DNA of 64,000 nt from Streptomyces sp. NRRL F-6131 (GTDB lineage: Bacteria; Actinomycetota; Actinomycetes; Streptomycetales; Streptomycetaceae): NCBI GenBank assembly GCA_000719695.1, contig JOHN01000019.1:57447-121446 (forward strand), in the 5' to 3' direction. The translations under genes and the position numbers were made by a program. This document shows, piece by piece, positions 41,532-51,256 of this stretch (its first letter is position 1; every line of letters begins with the position of its first letter). The notes beneath the pieces are model-generated. The model was not told where the DNA came from. It saw nothing but the letters and a program-made list of their open reading frames with translations, and did no database searches.

Positions 41532-42464
41532 TCAGGCGGGTGCGGGCAGGCGCGGGGCCCGGGCGGCGGTATCGCGGAGGAAGGCGTCCAGGTCCCGGTG
41601 CGGCCGCCAGCCCGCGGAGCGGGCCCGGGCGAGGTCCAGCACCACACCGCGGGACAGCTGGTCCACCGCGTACGGGGTCAGCCCGGGCAGCCGCCCGGTG
41701 CGGGCGGCCAGCCGGGCCAGCGGGGCCGGCACGCGGTGGATCCGGGCGGTCACCCCGTGCGCGGCCAGCACCGCGCGGACCACCTCGTCGCGCCGGTAGG
41801 GGTGGGCGTCGGCGATGTTGTAGGCCACCGGCGTCCACGGACGGTCGCCGGTGCGGCCCGCGCCGACCGCGGACAGACAGGCGTCGGCGAGGTTCTGCAC
41901 GGCGGTGAGGCTGAGCGGCACGTCGCCGCCGGGCAGCAGCAGCCGGCCGTTCCGGACGCGTTCCAGCAGTCTGGGCACCAGGTGCGGGTCGCCGGGGCCG
42001 TAGACGGCGCGCGGACGCAGGACGACGGCGCCCGCGGCGAGCGCGAGCCGTTCACCGGTGGCCTTGGTCCGCCCGTACGCGTTGAGGTGACCGGCCGCGG
42101 TGGGGTGGTCCTCCTGCACGGGGCCGTCGCCGGCGCGGGGATCGTAGACGCTGGCGCTGGAGACCCAGACGAGCGGGCGGTCCCCCGCGGCGCGCAGCAG
42201 CCGCTCGGTGCCGGTCACGTTGACGGCGTACTGGGCGGCCTCGGCCCCGGAGCCCCGGGGCAGGTCGGCCACCGCGGCGGCGCAGTGCACGATCGCGTCG
42301 GCGCCGGTGAAGTCCGGCTCCCCGGCGGTGGCGTCCCAGGGGACGTGGCGGCCGGCCGGGCCGGGCCGGCGGCCGTGGCAGAGCACGTCGTGGCCGGCGG
42401 CGACGGCGGCCCGGACGACGTGCGAGCCGCAGAAGCCGCTCGCTCCGGTGACGGCGATCCGCAT
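41532..42464 (-). CDS. NAD(P)-dependent epimerase/dehydratase, OleD-like
   Basis: A 310-residue short-chain dehydrogenase of the extended type: MRIAVTGASGFCGSHVV binds the nucleotide, and catalytic Ser-Tyr-Lys appear as VWVSSASVYD and AYGRTKATGE. RPRAVYGPGDPHLVPRLLE is typical of the OleD/3-beta-hydroxysteroid dehydrogenase subgroup. OleD reduces the 2-alkyl-3-keto acid made by OleA. As the last gene of an operon with an OleA-like and an OleC-like gene, that reaction is the best guess. Confidence 0.75.
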   Translation of the reverse strand: MRIAVTGASGFCGSHVVRAAVAAGHDVLCHGRRPGPAGRHVPWDATAGEPDFTGADAIVHCAAAVADLPRGSGAEAAQYAVNVTGTERLLRAAGDRPLVWVSSASVYDPRAGDGPVQEDHPTAAGHLNAYGRTKATGERLALAAGAVVLRPRAVYGPGDPHLVPRLLERVRNGRLLLPGGDVPLSLTAVQNLADACLSAVGAGRTGDRPWTPVAYNIADAHPYRRDEVVRAVLAAHGVTARIHRVPAPLARLAARTGRLPGLTPYAVDQLSRGVVLDLARARSAGWRPHRDLDAFLRDTAARAPRLPAPA

Positions 42465-42504
42465 CGGGTCTCCTCGGTGGGGGTTGTTCGGGCGTTCGGG
42501 GCGG

Positions 42505-43632
42505 TCAGGTGGGGACGGGGGTGCGGGTGGCGCGCAGGGTGAGTTCGGCCCAGCCGGGCAGCGCGGCCCGCCGGTCGACCCGGGCGCCGACGACCACCGG
42601 CCGGTACGGCGCGAGCGCGAGCAGCAGTTCGGCGAGCAGGGCGCGGGCCACCCCGGCGCCGGGGCAGGCGTGCGGACCGGCCCCGAAGACCGCCTGGGCG
42701 GCGGCCGGGCCGGCGGGCTCCGTCCGGTGCGCACCGGCGGCGTGCCGGGCGACCAGGATCAGCCGGTCGCCGGCCCGGACCCGCCGCCCGGCCAGCACGG
42801 CGTCGGCGGCGGCCACCCGGGGGAGCAGCGGCGAGGGTGCGGTGAGCCGGAGCAGCTCGGCGGCCAGCGCGGGCGCGCCGGGCGCGTCGACCGCGGGCCA
42901 GAGTCCGGCGTCCGCGCACCACGCGGCGGCCCGGGGGAGCGCCGCGACGCTGGTGTTGACGGCGGCGACCGCGACCATGGCGTCCCGGGGGTCGGGCAGC
43001 AGCGCGGCCAGCTCGGCGGCGCGGGCGGCGGCCGTCCGGGCGGCCTCGCGCGGGCGCGGGCCGGGCAGGTGGTCGCGGGCGGCGGCGGCCGCGGCCTCGG
43101 CGGCGGCGCCGGCCAGGGCCACCGGGCAGGCCGTCGCCCCGGTCAGCGCGGACGCCGTCACCCCGGCCAACTCCCTCGCGAGCGATACGAGTTCGAGGTC
43201 GCCGTCGGCGAGTTCCGGGATCCGTCCGGTGAGGACGGCCCGCCAGTGCGGACGGAGCCGGCGGACCGCCGAGGCGTCCAGCTCGACCGCCAACGCCCTT
43301 CGAGCGGTGCGGTGTTCGGCGCCGTCCTGGTCGAACAGCAGCCCGCCGGACGTGAGTTCGGCGGCGGCTCCGCCGGTGGTGCCGGGGGCGGTGCGGTCCA
43401 GCGGGATCCGGGTGAGCGCCTCGCGGTAGGCCTCGGCGCCGTGCACCAGGACGGTACGGCCGAGCCGGGCGACCGGGCGGCGGCGGGTCGCGGCGAGCAG
43501 CGCGAACAGCAGGGGGTGGCTGCGCAGGTAGACCCGGCGGTCCCGGCGGCGGGCGGCCCGGTGCCGGGCGGGTTCGGCGGCCGTCCCCCCGACGGCCGGC
43601 CGGTCCCAGGCGGCGGTGTCGTCCCGGCTCAT
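42505..43632 (-). CDS. Cytochrome P450
   Basis: A 375-residue P450. The heme loop is FGAGPHACPGAGVAR with axial Cys323, and the K-helix ExxR is E-L-L-R in ELLRLTAPSPLLPR. The I helix reads VAAVNTSVAALP, lacking the usual acid-threonine pair, so oxygen activation may be unusual. The protein is shorter than typical (about 400). ATG at 43632 overlaps the ligase stop (ATGA). It is encoded in the middle of the Ole-like operon and presumably oxidises the pathway product. Confidence 0.88.
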   Translation of the reverse strand: MSRDDTAAWDRPAVGGTAAEPARHRAARRRDRRVYLRSHPLLFALLAATRRRPVARLGRTVLVHGAEAYREALTRIPLDRTAPGTTGGAAAELTSGGLLFDQDGAEHRTARRALAVELDASAVRRLRPHWRAVLTGRIPELADGDLELVSLARELAGVTASALTGATACPVALAGAAAEAAAAAARDHLPGPRPREAARTAAARAAELAALLPDPRDAMVAVAAVNTSVAALPRAAAWCADAGLWPAVDAPGAPALAAELLRLTAPSPLLPRVAAADAVLAGRRVRAGDRLILVARHAAGAHRTEPAGPAAAQAVFGAGPHACPGAGVARALLAELLLALAPYRPVVVGARVDRRAALPGWAELTLRATRTPVPT

Positions 43633-45116
43633 CCGGACAGCTCCCGGGCGCACCGGTCGGCGGCGGCCGCCCGGTCGGGCTTGCGGGAGCGCCCGGCCAG
43701 CGGCACCGGGCCGAACAGCACGGCGTCCGGGCGGGCCGAGCCCATCCGGTCCAGCGGTCCGGCCAGGGCGCCGCGCAGCCGCCGCGGGTCGGTGCCGGGC
43801 GAGGGCTGGACGAGGGCGACCAGCCGTTCGTCGCCGTCCCCGTCCGGGACGCCGACGAGGACGGCGAGTTCGACACCCGGCAGGTGCAGGGCCGGCTCGT
43901 ACAGGCCCGGGTAGATGTTCTCGGCGCCGCGCAGCACCATGTCCTTGAGCCGCCCGGCGAGCACGATCCGGCCGTCCGGGTCGAGCGCGGCGCGGTCGCC
44001 GGTGCGCACCCAGGGGTCGGGTTCCTCGCCGAGGTAGCGGTGCCGGGCGCCCGGGCCGCCGAGCAGCAGTTCGCCGTTCGGTCCGAGGGCGGTGCGCACG
44101 CCCGGCAGCGGGGCGCCGACCAGGTCGCCCGGCGCGTCGAAGGCGCTCTTCTCGGCCTCCTCGACGGCCGCCGCCGGGAACAGTTCGGTGAGGGCGTAGA
44201 CGCCCCAGGCCTGCTCCGCCCCGGCCTGCTTGACCCGGCGCAGCAGGGCCGCGTCCGCGGGCGCCGAACCGGTCCAGACCCGGCCGGTGAACCGGGCCCC
44301 GGCGCCGAGCGCGCCCCGCAGCTGCGGCGGGGTGAGGTAGGTGTGCGCGGGGGCGAGCCGGTCGAGCTGGCGGGCCAGCGCGGCCGGGTCGCGGGCCGGC
44401 AGGGCGACCGCGGCGCCGGCGGTGAGCGCGGGGACCAGGACGAAGAAGGTGCCGCCCAGGACGACCGAGCCGGGACGCGGGTCGACCAGCTCGGTGACGG
44501 TGCGCAGCCCTTCGGCCAGGCCGCGGCGGGAGTGCACCACGGCGCGCGGGCGGGCGGTGGTCCCGGAGGTGAAGACGATGACGGCGTCGGCGTCGCGGCC
44601 CGGGGTGTCGGAGCCGGGGATCCGCGGCACCGACGCGCCGAACCGCCCGGTGCGCAGCCGGGGCGCGCAGCCGAGCAGCCGGCGGCCGAGGGTGGCGACC
44701 GGGCCGAGCGCGTCCAGCGGGGGCAGGGCGAGGTCGGCGCGCCGGGCGAGCGGCCGGGCCCAGCCGGCCACCGCCTGGGCGGCGGCGTCGGCGAGCACCA
44801 GCTCCGGCCGGGCCAGGGCGAGCCGGGCGGCCAGGACGTCGGGGCCGGCGGTCGGGTCGAGGACGGCGATCCGCAGGCCGAGCCGGTGGGCGGCGAGCAT
44901 GACGGCGAGCGCGCGGGGACCGGGGCGGACGGCGACGCCCAGGGTGGTGCCCTCGCCGAGGCCGCGGGCGTGCAGGGCGACGGCGTAGGTGTCGGCGAGG
45001 GCGGCGAGTTCGCCGCGGCGGATCCGGACGCGGGTGCCGCCGAGCCTCGTCCGGGCCAGTACGGCGGGGCGGTCGGGGTGCAGGGTGCGCAGGGAGTGGG
45101 CGAGCCGGTCGAGCAC
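43629..45116 (-). CDS. AMP-dependent acyl ligase, OleC-like
   Basis: A 495-residue ANL-superfamily adenylate-forming enzyme. The P-loop is VFTSGTTARPRAVVHS, the hinge region TGDRAALDPDGRIVLAGRLKD is split by the A8 motif, and the catalytic Lys is in GRSRKPDRA near the C terminus. OleC enzymes use ATP to close 2-alkyl-3-hydroxy acids to beta-lactones. That role is inferred from the OleA- and OleD-like neighbours; a generic fatty acyl-AMP ligase is the alternative. GTG at 45116. Confidence 0.75.
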   Translation of the reverse strand: MLDRLAHSLRTLHPDRPAVLARTRLGGTRVRIRRGELAALADTYAVALHARGLGEGTTLGVAVRPGPRALAVMLAAHRLGLRIAVLDPTAGPDVLAARLALARPELVLADAAAQAVAGWARPLARRADLALPPLDALGPVATLGRRLLGCAPRLRTGRFGASVPRIPGSDTPGRDADAVIVFTSGTTARPRAVVHSRRGLAEGLRTVTELVDPRPGSVVLGGTFFVLVPALTAGAAVALPARDPAALARQLDRLAPAHTYLTPPQLRGALGAGARFTGRVWTGSAPADAALLRRVKQAGAEQAWGVYALTELFPAAAVEEAEKSAFDAPGDLVGAPLPGVRTALGPNGELLLGGPGARHRYLGEEPDPWVRTGDRAALDPDGRIVLAGRLKDMVLRGAENIYPGLYEPALHLPGVELAVLVGVPDGDGDERLVALVQPSPGTDPRRLRGALAGPLDRMGSARPDAVLFGPVPLAGRSRKPDRAAAADRCARELSG

Positions 45117-45219
45117 GGGGTGTCCTCGGGTTGCGGCGGACGGCGGGGAGCGGACGGCGGGGAGCGGACGGGGAGGGTGGAGAGCGGCGGGCCGACGGGG
45201 CGGGCGGGGTCGGACGGGG

Positions 45220-45960
45220 TCAGCGGACGTCGACGGACCGCGCGCCGGCCCCGCGCTCCAGGTACCAGCGGGCGGTGCCGATCACCCCGTAGGCGCGGAT
45301 CCGGCGGGTGGAGTTCTGCACCACCATGTCGCGGCGGTGCACGATCGCGGTGGTGTGCCGGCGGACCCGGTTGATGAACGTCCGGTCGGTGGGCGAGGGT
45401 CGGCGCGGCATGCCGCCGACCGCCTCGTACAGCGCGGCGGTGATCGCCATGTTGTTGCCCGCGTGCATCCGGTACGGCGTCAGGTAGCCGTGCCGGCGAC
45501 GGTGCGCGGGCCGGATCCGGCCGAAGAACGCGCCGAGCGCGACCAGGACCAGGAAGACGGCGCGCCCGACGGGTCCGTGCTCGTCCCGGCGGGCGGTGAC
45601 CCGGCCGCAGACCAGTCCGCCGCAGTCGAGCAGGGCGGCCCGGGCGGCGGCGGTCCAGCCGGGGGCGGGCAGGCAGTCGGCGTCGGTGCGGGCGAGCAGG
45701 GTGGCGCCCCGTGCGGCGGCGTGCCGGAACGCGGTGTCGACCGCGGAGCCGACGCCCTTCTCGGGCTCGACCAGCACCTCGACCGGGAACGGCGCCCGCG
45801 CGGCGAAGGCGCGGACGGCCGCGACGGTGCCGTCGGTGGAACCGTTGTCCGCGACCAGCAGGGTGAACTCCCGGTCCCGCTGGGCGGCCAGGGCGTTCAG
45901 GGTGCCGGTGATGCGGGCCTCCTCCTGGTAGGCGGGGACGATCACCCACAGCGCGCTCAC
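45220..45960 (-). CDS. Family 2 glycosyltransferase
   Basis: A 246-residue GT-A fold enzyme: WVIVPAYQEEARITGTLNAL, VADNGSTDGTV and the metal-binding DxD region ARTDADCLPAPGWT. One hydrophobic segment (AVFLVLVALGAFFG) may touch the membrane. GTG at 45960 overlaps the stop of the OleA-like gene (GTGA). Being within the Ole-like operon it may glycosylate the lipid product. Sugar donor and acceptor are unknown. Confidence 0.85.
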   Translation of the reverse strand: MSALWVIVPAYQEEARITGTLNALAAQRDREFTLLVADNGSTDGTVAAVRAFAARAPFPVEVLVEPEKGVGSAVDTAFRHAAARGATLLARTDADCLPAPGWTAAARAALLDCGGLVCGRVTARRDEHGPVGRAVFLVLVALGAFFGRIRPAHRRRHGYLTPYRMHAGNNMAITAALYEAVGGMPRRPSPTDRTFINRVRRHTTAIVHRRDMVVQNSTRRIRAYGVIGTARWYLERGAGARSVDVR

Positions 45961-46970
45961 GACGCCTCCCAGACCATCGTCATCAGGCTGACGCCGCCAC
46001 CGAGGCCGACCATCAGCACCTTGTCCCCCGGCGCCAGGTCCCGGTGTATTCGGTCGAGTTGGACGCCTATCGTGGCGCTGGCGACATTGCCGAGCTCGGG
46101 CACGGTCACCACCAGCTTCTCCTCCGGCACCCCGGTGGCCTCGACGAACCGCTCCAGGTAGGGGACGGTCACCTGGTGCACCAGCACCCGGGCGTAGTCG
46201 TCCCAGCCGAGACCGGTGCGGGCGGCCACCCGGGTCAGGATGTCCGGGCCGATCTTCTCGAAGACGCCGCGCAGCTCGGTGCCGCCGCCGCGGAAGTAGC
46301 TGTACTCGTCACCGCGCGGGTGGCGCGAGCCGCCGCCCGGGATGCCGCCGGTCCGCCAGTGCTCGGAGGCGGTCTCGGTCTCCACGTCGAGGATGCCGCC
46401 GCGCTTTACGGCCTCCACCACGACGGCCGCGCCCGCGTCGCCGAAGGTGTAGCCGGCGAAGCCCGCGCGGAACTCCTCCGCGCCGCTCGGGTCCCGGCGC
46501 ATCGCCCGGCTGGGCGTCTCCCCGGTGACCACCAGGGCCCGCCGGGCCCGGCCGGCCAGGATCATCGAGCGGGCCAGGTCGATCCCGTTGAGGAAGCTGT
46601 TGCAGGCGTTGCTGACGTCCAGGGCGTGGGCGCGCGAGCCGAGTTCGGCCTGGACCAGATGGGCGGTGGCGGGTTCGGCGACGTCCCGGGTGGCGGAGGC
46701 GAAGAGCAGCAGGTCCACGTCGACCGGGTCCAGCCCGCGGGCGTCCAGGGCCCGTCGGGCGGCGCCGAGCGCCAGGGTGGAGGCGTACTCGTCGTCGGCC
46801 GCGAAGTGCCGGGTGAGGATGCCGGTGGCCTTCTCGAAGGTCCGTTCCGGCAGGCGCAGTCGGCCACCGGCGGTGATCTCGTCCTGGAGCTGCTGGGAGG
46901 TCAGTCGGCGGGCGGGGAGCTGCGCTCCGACGGCGGTGATGCCGATCCGCGCGGTGGCTGCTGGCTGCAT
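45957..46970 (-). CDS. Ketoacyl-ACP synthase III-like thiolase, OleA-like
   Basis: A 337-residue thiolase-fold protein with the catalytic triad Cys123 (VSNACNSFLNG), His265 (VLVHQVTVPY) and Asn295 (PELGNVASATIG). DVAEPATAH places Glu99 where OleA enzymes have a conserved glutamate used as base in non-decarboxylative Claisen condensation. OleA joins two acyl-CoAs head to head. FabH-type decarboxylative priming is the alternative, but co-occurrence with OleC- and OleD-like genes favours OleA. ATG at 46970 is first in the operon, 20 bases from the 46990 palindrome. Confidence 0.8.
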   Translation of the reverse strand: MQPAATARIGITAVGAQLPARRLTSQQLQDEITAGGRLRLPERTFEKATGILTRHFAADDEYASTLALGAARRALDARGLDPVDVDLLLFASATRDVAEPATAHLVQAELGSRAHALDVSNACNSFLNGIDLARSMILAGRARRALVVTGETPSRAMRRDPSGAEEFRAGFAGYTFGDAGAAVVVEAVKRGGILDVETETASEHWRTGGIPGGGSRHPRGDEYSYFRGGGTELRGVFEKIGPDILTRVAARTGLGWDDYARVLVHQVTVPYLERFVEATGVPEEKLVVTVPELGNVASATIGVQLDRIHRDLAPGDKVLMVGLGGGVSLMTMVWEAS

Positions 46971-46989
46971 GACCCCATCGTGCTGCGGA

Positions 46990-47037
46990 CCCGGTGGCGC
47001 CCGCCTGAGTACGGGTACTCAGGCGGGCGCCACCGGG
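46990..47037. promoter_or_regulatory. 48-bp palindrome containing TGAGTAC-GG-GTACTCA
   Basis: Twenty-three-base perfect arms (46990-47012 and 47015-47037) flank a central GG. It lies 14 bases after the flotillin stop and 20 bases ahead of the OleA-like start, both on the minus strand. It can therefore be the flotillin terminator, an operator for the Ole-like operon, or both. The central 16 bases match the MacR response-regulator site as I recall it from Streptomyces coelicolor. Confidence 0.75.
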
Positions 47038-47051
47038 CTACCCAACCGGGG

Positions 47052-48611
47052 TCAGTCCTCCTCGCGCTCCGCGCCCTCCCGCTCCTGCGCGCGGGTCTCG
47101 GCGAGGCGGCCGGCGGGCACCGCGTCCACCGGCACCTGGACCGCGATCCGCGCCCCGGCCGCCGGGGCGGTGTCGGTCGCGGCGCCGCCCGCCGCGCCGT
47201 TGCCGACCGCCGGTGCGGCCTCCGGGCCGACGGTGGACAGCAGTTGCCGGGCCAGTCCGAGCCCGGTGCCGCCCATCGCGAGCGCCTTGGCGAACATCTC
47301 GCCCATCCCGTCCGCCCCGTTGAGCAGCACCATGTGCTCGACGTTGCCGAAGGAATCGGCGGCCGCCCGCACGATCTGCGGCCACTGCTCCGCCAACTCC
47401 TGGGCCACCACGGCCTCCTGGTTCGCGGCCAGGGCATCCGCCCGGGCCTTGATGCCCTCGGCGCGGGCCAGCGCGATCGCCCGCGCCGCGGCGGCGTCGG
47501 CCAGACCGCGCGCCTCGGCCGAGGACGCCTGCGCCTGTCCGGTGGCGGTGGTCGCCTCGGCCTCCGCCAGACCGCGCAGCCGGGTGGCCTCGGCGTCCGC
47601 CTCGGCCGCGATCCGCACCCGGCTGGCCTCGGCCGCGGCCGCCAGCTCGGTCTCCCGGGCCTGCGCCTGGGCGGCGGAGATCCGGGCGTCGCGGTCCGCC
47701 TCGGCGGTGGTGCGGGTGTCGTACGCGCGGGCGTCCGCGGGCTTGCGGACGTCGATCTGGAGCTGCTGCTCCTTGCGCTGCGCCTCCAGCTCGGCGACCC
47801 GGGTCTCCTGGACCACCACCTGCTGGCGGGAGGCGGCGTCGGCGAGCGGACCGGCCTGCCGGGCGCGGGCGGTCGCGGTGTCCATCTCGGCCTGGTACGA
47901 GGCCTGTTGGATCTCGCTGTTGCGGGTCGCCTCGGCCTTGCGGGCGGCGGCCTCCTGTTCGGCCTCGGTGGCCAGCCGGTCCGCCTCGGCCTGGGCGATC
48001 CGGGCGTCCCGCTGGACGGCGGCGGCGTGCGGGATGGCCAGGTTCTTGATGTAGCCGGTGGGGTCGATGATCTCCTGGATCTGCAGGGTGTCGATGATCA
48101 GCCCGAGCTTCTCCATCTCCAGTCCGGAGGCGGCCCGGGTCTCGCCGGTGAGCCGCTCGCGGTCGCGGATCATGTCCTCGACGGTGAGACCGCCGACGAT
48201 CGAGCGCAGGTGGCCGGCGAAGACGTTGTGGACGCGCTGGCTGATGAGTTTCTGCTGGTCCAGGAAGCGGCGGGCGGCGTTGGCGATCGAGACGTCGTCG
48301 TCGCCGACCTTGAAGATCACCACGCCCTTGACCCGGACCGGGATGCCCTGCGTGGTGACGCACTCGACGTTCAGTTCGGCCTCGTTGAGGTCCAGCGAGA
48401 GCCGCCGGACCCCCTGCAGGCCCGGAGTGACGAAGGTCCCCCGGCCGGTGACGATCCGGAAGCCCAGGCCGTCGCCGACCCCTTCGGTGCGGTGGCGGGA
48501 GCCGGAGATGATCAGCGCCTCGTTCGGCTCGGCCACCCGCCACATGAGTTTGAAGAGCGTGATCCCGAAGATCAGTACCGCGGCGACCGCCCCGGCAATG
48601 ACGAATCCCAT
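47052..48611 (-). CDS. Flotillin-like SPFH-domain protein
   Basis: A 519-residue membrane scaffold protein: N-terminal hydrophobic anchor (about 1-22), an SPFH domain (about 25-200: NVECVTTQGIPVRVKGVV), then a long Ala/Glu/Arg-rich coiled coil (about 200-420, repeated EAEATRLRG-like units). The C-terminal part carries WPQIVRAAADSFGNVEHMVLLNG. Flotillins organise membrane microdomains and oligomerise through the coiled coil. ATG at 48611 is preceded by AAGGGGGAG. The small upstream gene encodes its likely NfeD-type partner. Confidence 0.93.
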   Translation of the reverse strand: MGFVIAGAVAAVLIFGITLFKLMWRVAEPNEALIISGSRHRTEGVGDGLGFRIVTGRGTFVTPGLQGVRRLSLDLNEAELNVECVTTQGIPVRVKGVVIFKVGDDDVSIANAARRFLDQQKLISQRVHNVFAGHLRSIVGGLTVEDMIRDRERLTGETRAASGLEMEKLGLIIDTLQIQEIIDPTGYIKNLAIPHAAAVQRDARIAQAEADRLATEAEQEAAARKAEATRNSEIQQASYQAEMDTATARARQAGPLADAASRQQVVVQETRVAELEAQRKEQQLQIDVRKPADARAYDTRTTAEADRDARISAAQAQARETELAAAAEASRVRIAAEADAEATRLRGLAEAEATTATGQAQASSAEARGLADAAAARAIALARAEGIKARADALAANQEAVVAQELAEQWPQIVRAAADSFGNVEHMVLLNGADGMGEMFAKALAMGGTGLGLARQLLSTVGPEAAPAVGNGAAGGAATDTAPAAGARIAVQVPVDAVPAGRLAETRAQEREGAEREED

Positions 48612-48720
48612 GGTTCAACTCCCCCTTCCGGCGCAGGAGATGCGCCGCATCGGATTGTCCGCCCGGGTCGATCGCGGCGAAAGGGAGGTGACATGACGGG
48701 CCGTCACAAGGTCGTCACGG

Positions 48721-48738
48721 GACGGTCCGTGGACCGTC
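48721..48738. promoter_or_regulatory. Small inverted repeat upstream of flotillin
   Basis: GACGGTCC (48721-48728) and GGACCGTC (48731-48738) flank GT, with related GTCACGG copies around it. It may be an operator or hairpin in the 172-base gap between the small gene and flotillin. Confidence 0.35.
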
Positions 48739-48783
48739 ACGGGCGGTCCGGCCGGGGCTCCCGGGGTCCGGCCGGCCGGACCC

Positions 48784-48990
48784 TCAGGGGCCGATCGGCG
48801 CCACGTAGACGGTCCTCGGCGGCTGGTACTCGATCACCACCACGGGCGTCCCCACCACCAGCCGGTCCCCCGGCACGGCCAGGTAGGCGAGGAACGCCTC
48901 GGTGCCCTGACGCTCCGGGACGTGCACCATCACCTCGCCCACCAACCCCGCGCCGACCGCCCCGGTGACCCGCCCCGTGCTCCCGACCAC
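48784..48990 (-). CDS. Small NfeD-like OB-fold protein
   Basis: A 68-residue beta-rich protein that looks like the C-terminal OB-fold of NfeD: GLVGEVMVHVPE, then GTPVVVIEYQPPRTVYV. NfeD proteins are the standard genomic partners of flotillins. It lies directly upstream of the flotillin gene on the same strand, which supports the call. No membrane helix is present, so it is a minimal form. GTG at 48990 has GGGAGG five bases upstream. Confidence 0.65.
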   Translation of the reverse strand: MVGSTGRVTGAVGAGLVGEVMVHVPERQGTEAFLAYLAVPGDRLVVGTPVVVIEYQPPRTVYVAPIGP

Positions 48991-49163
48991 GCCGACCTCC
49001 CTCGACTCGTCCGCTCCGGAGCCAGTCTGCCCGGCCGGACGCCCCCGCGCCCCACGTTCACCGTCCGGACCTCGCCGTTCTCCCGCGGGGACCCCCTCTG
49101 GACCTCCGGCGATCGGCTCGCTACGGTGTTGGACGTCATGCGCGGGCAACACCGCCTGCGGAC

Positions 49164-51115
<1,952 letters not shown>

Positions 51116-51140
51116 GCCGACTGAGCCGGTTCACCGGAGC

Positions 51141-51190
51141 GACGGGGCGGCCCCGCGGCCCGAAGGGGGGAGTCGCGGGTCCGCCCCGTC
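51141..51190 (+). terminator. thiC terminator
   Basis: GACGGGGCGG (51141-51150) pairs with CCGCCCCGTC (51181-51190), and inner CCCGCG/CGCGGG extends the structure, 25 bases after the thiC stop. Confidence 0.75.
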
Positions 51191-51210
51191 GTGGTCGGGA
51201 CCGGAAACGG

Positions 51211-51248
51211 CCGGTGCCCCGGACGGCCTCCGCCGTCCGGGGCACCGG
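51211..51248 (-). terminator. Terminator of the LAXTG surface protein gene
   Basis: A near-perfect stem of about 17 pairs (51211-51227 with 51232-51248) and a CTCC loop lie just after the stop at 51257, read leftwards. Confidence 0.88.
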
Positions 51249-51256
51249 GCGCCGGA

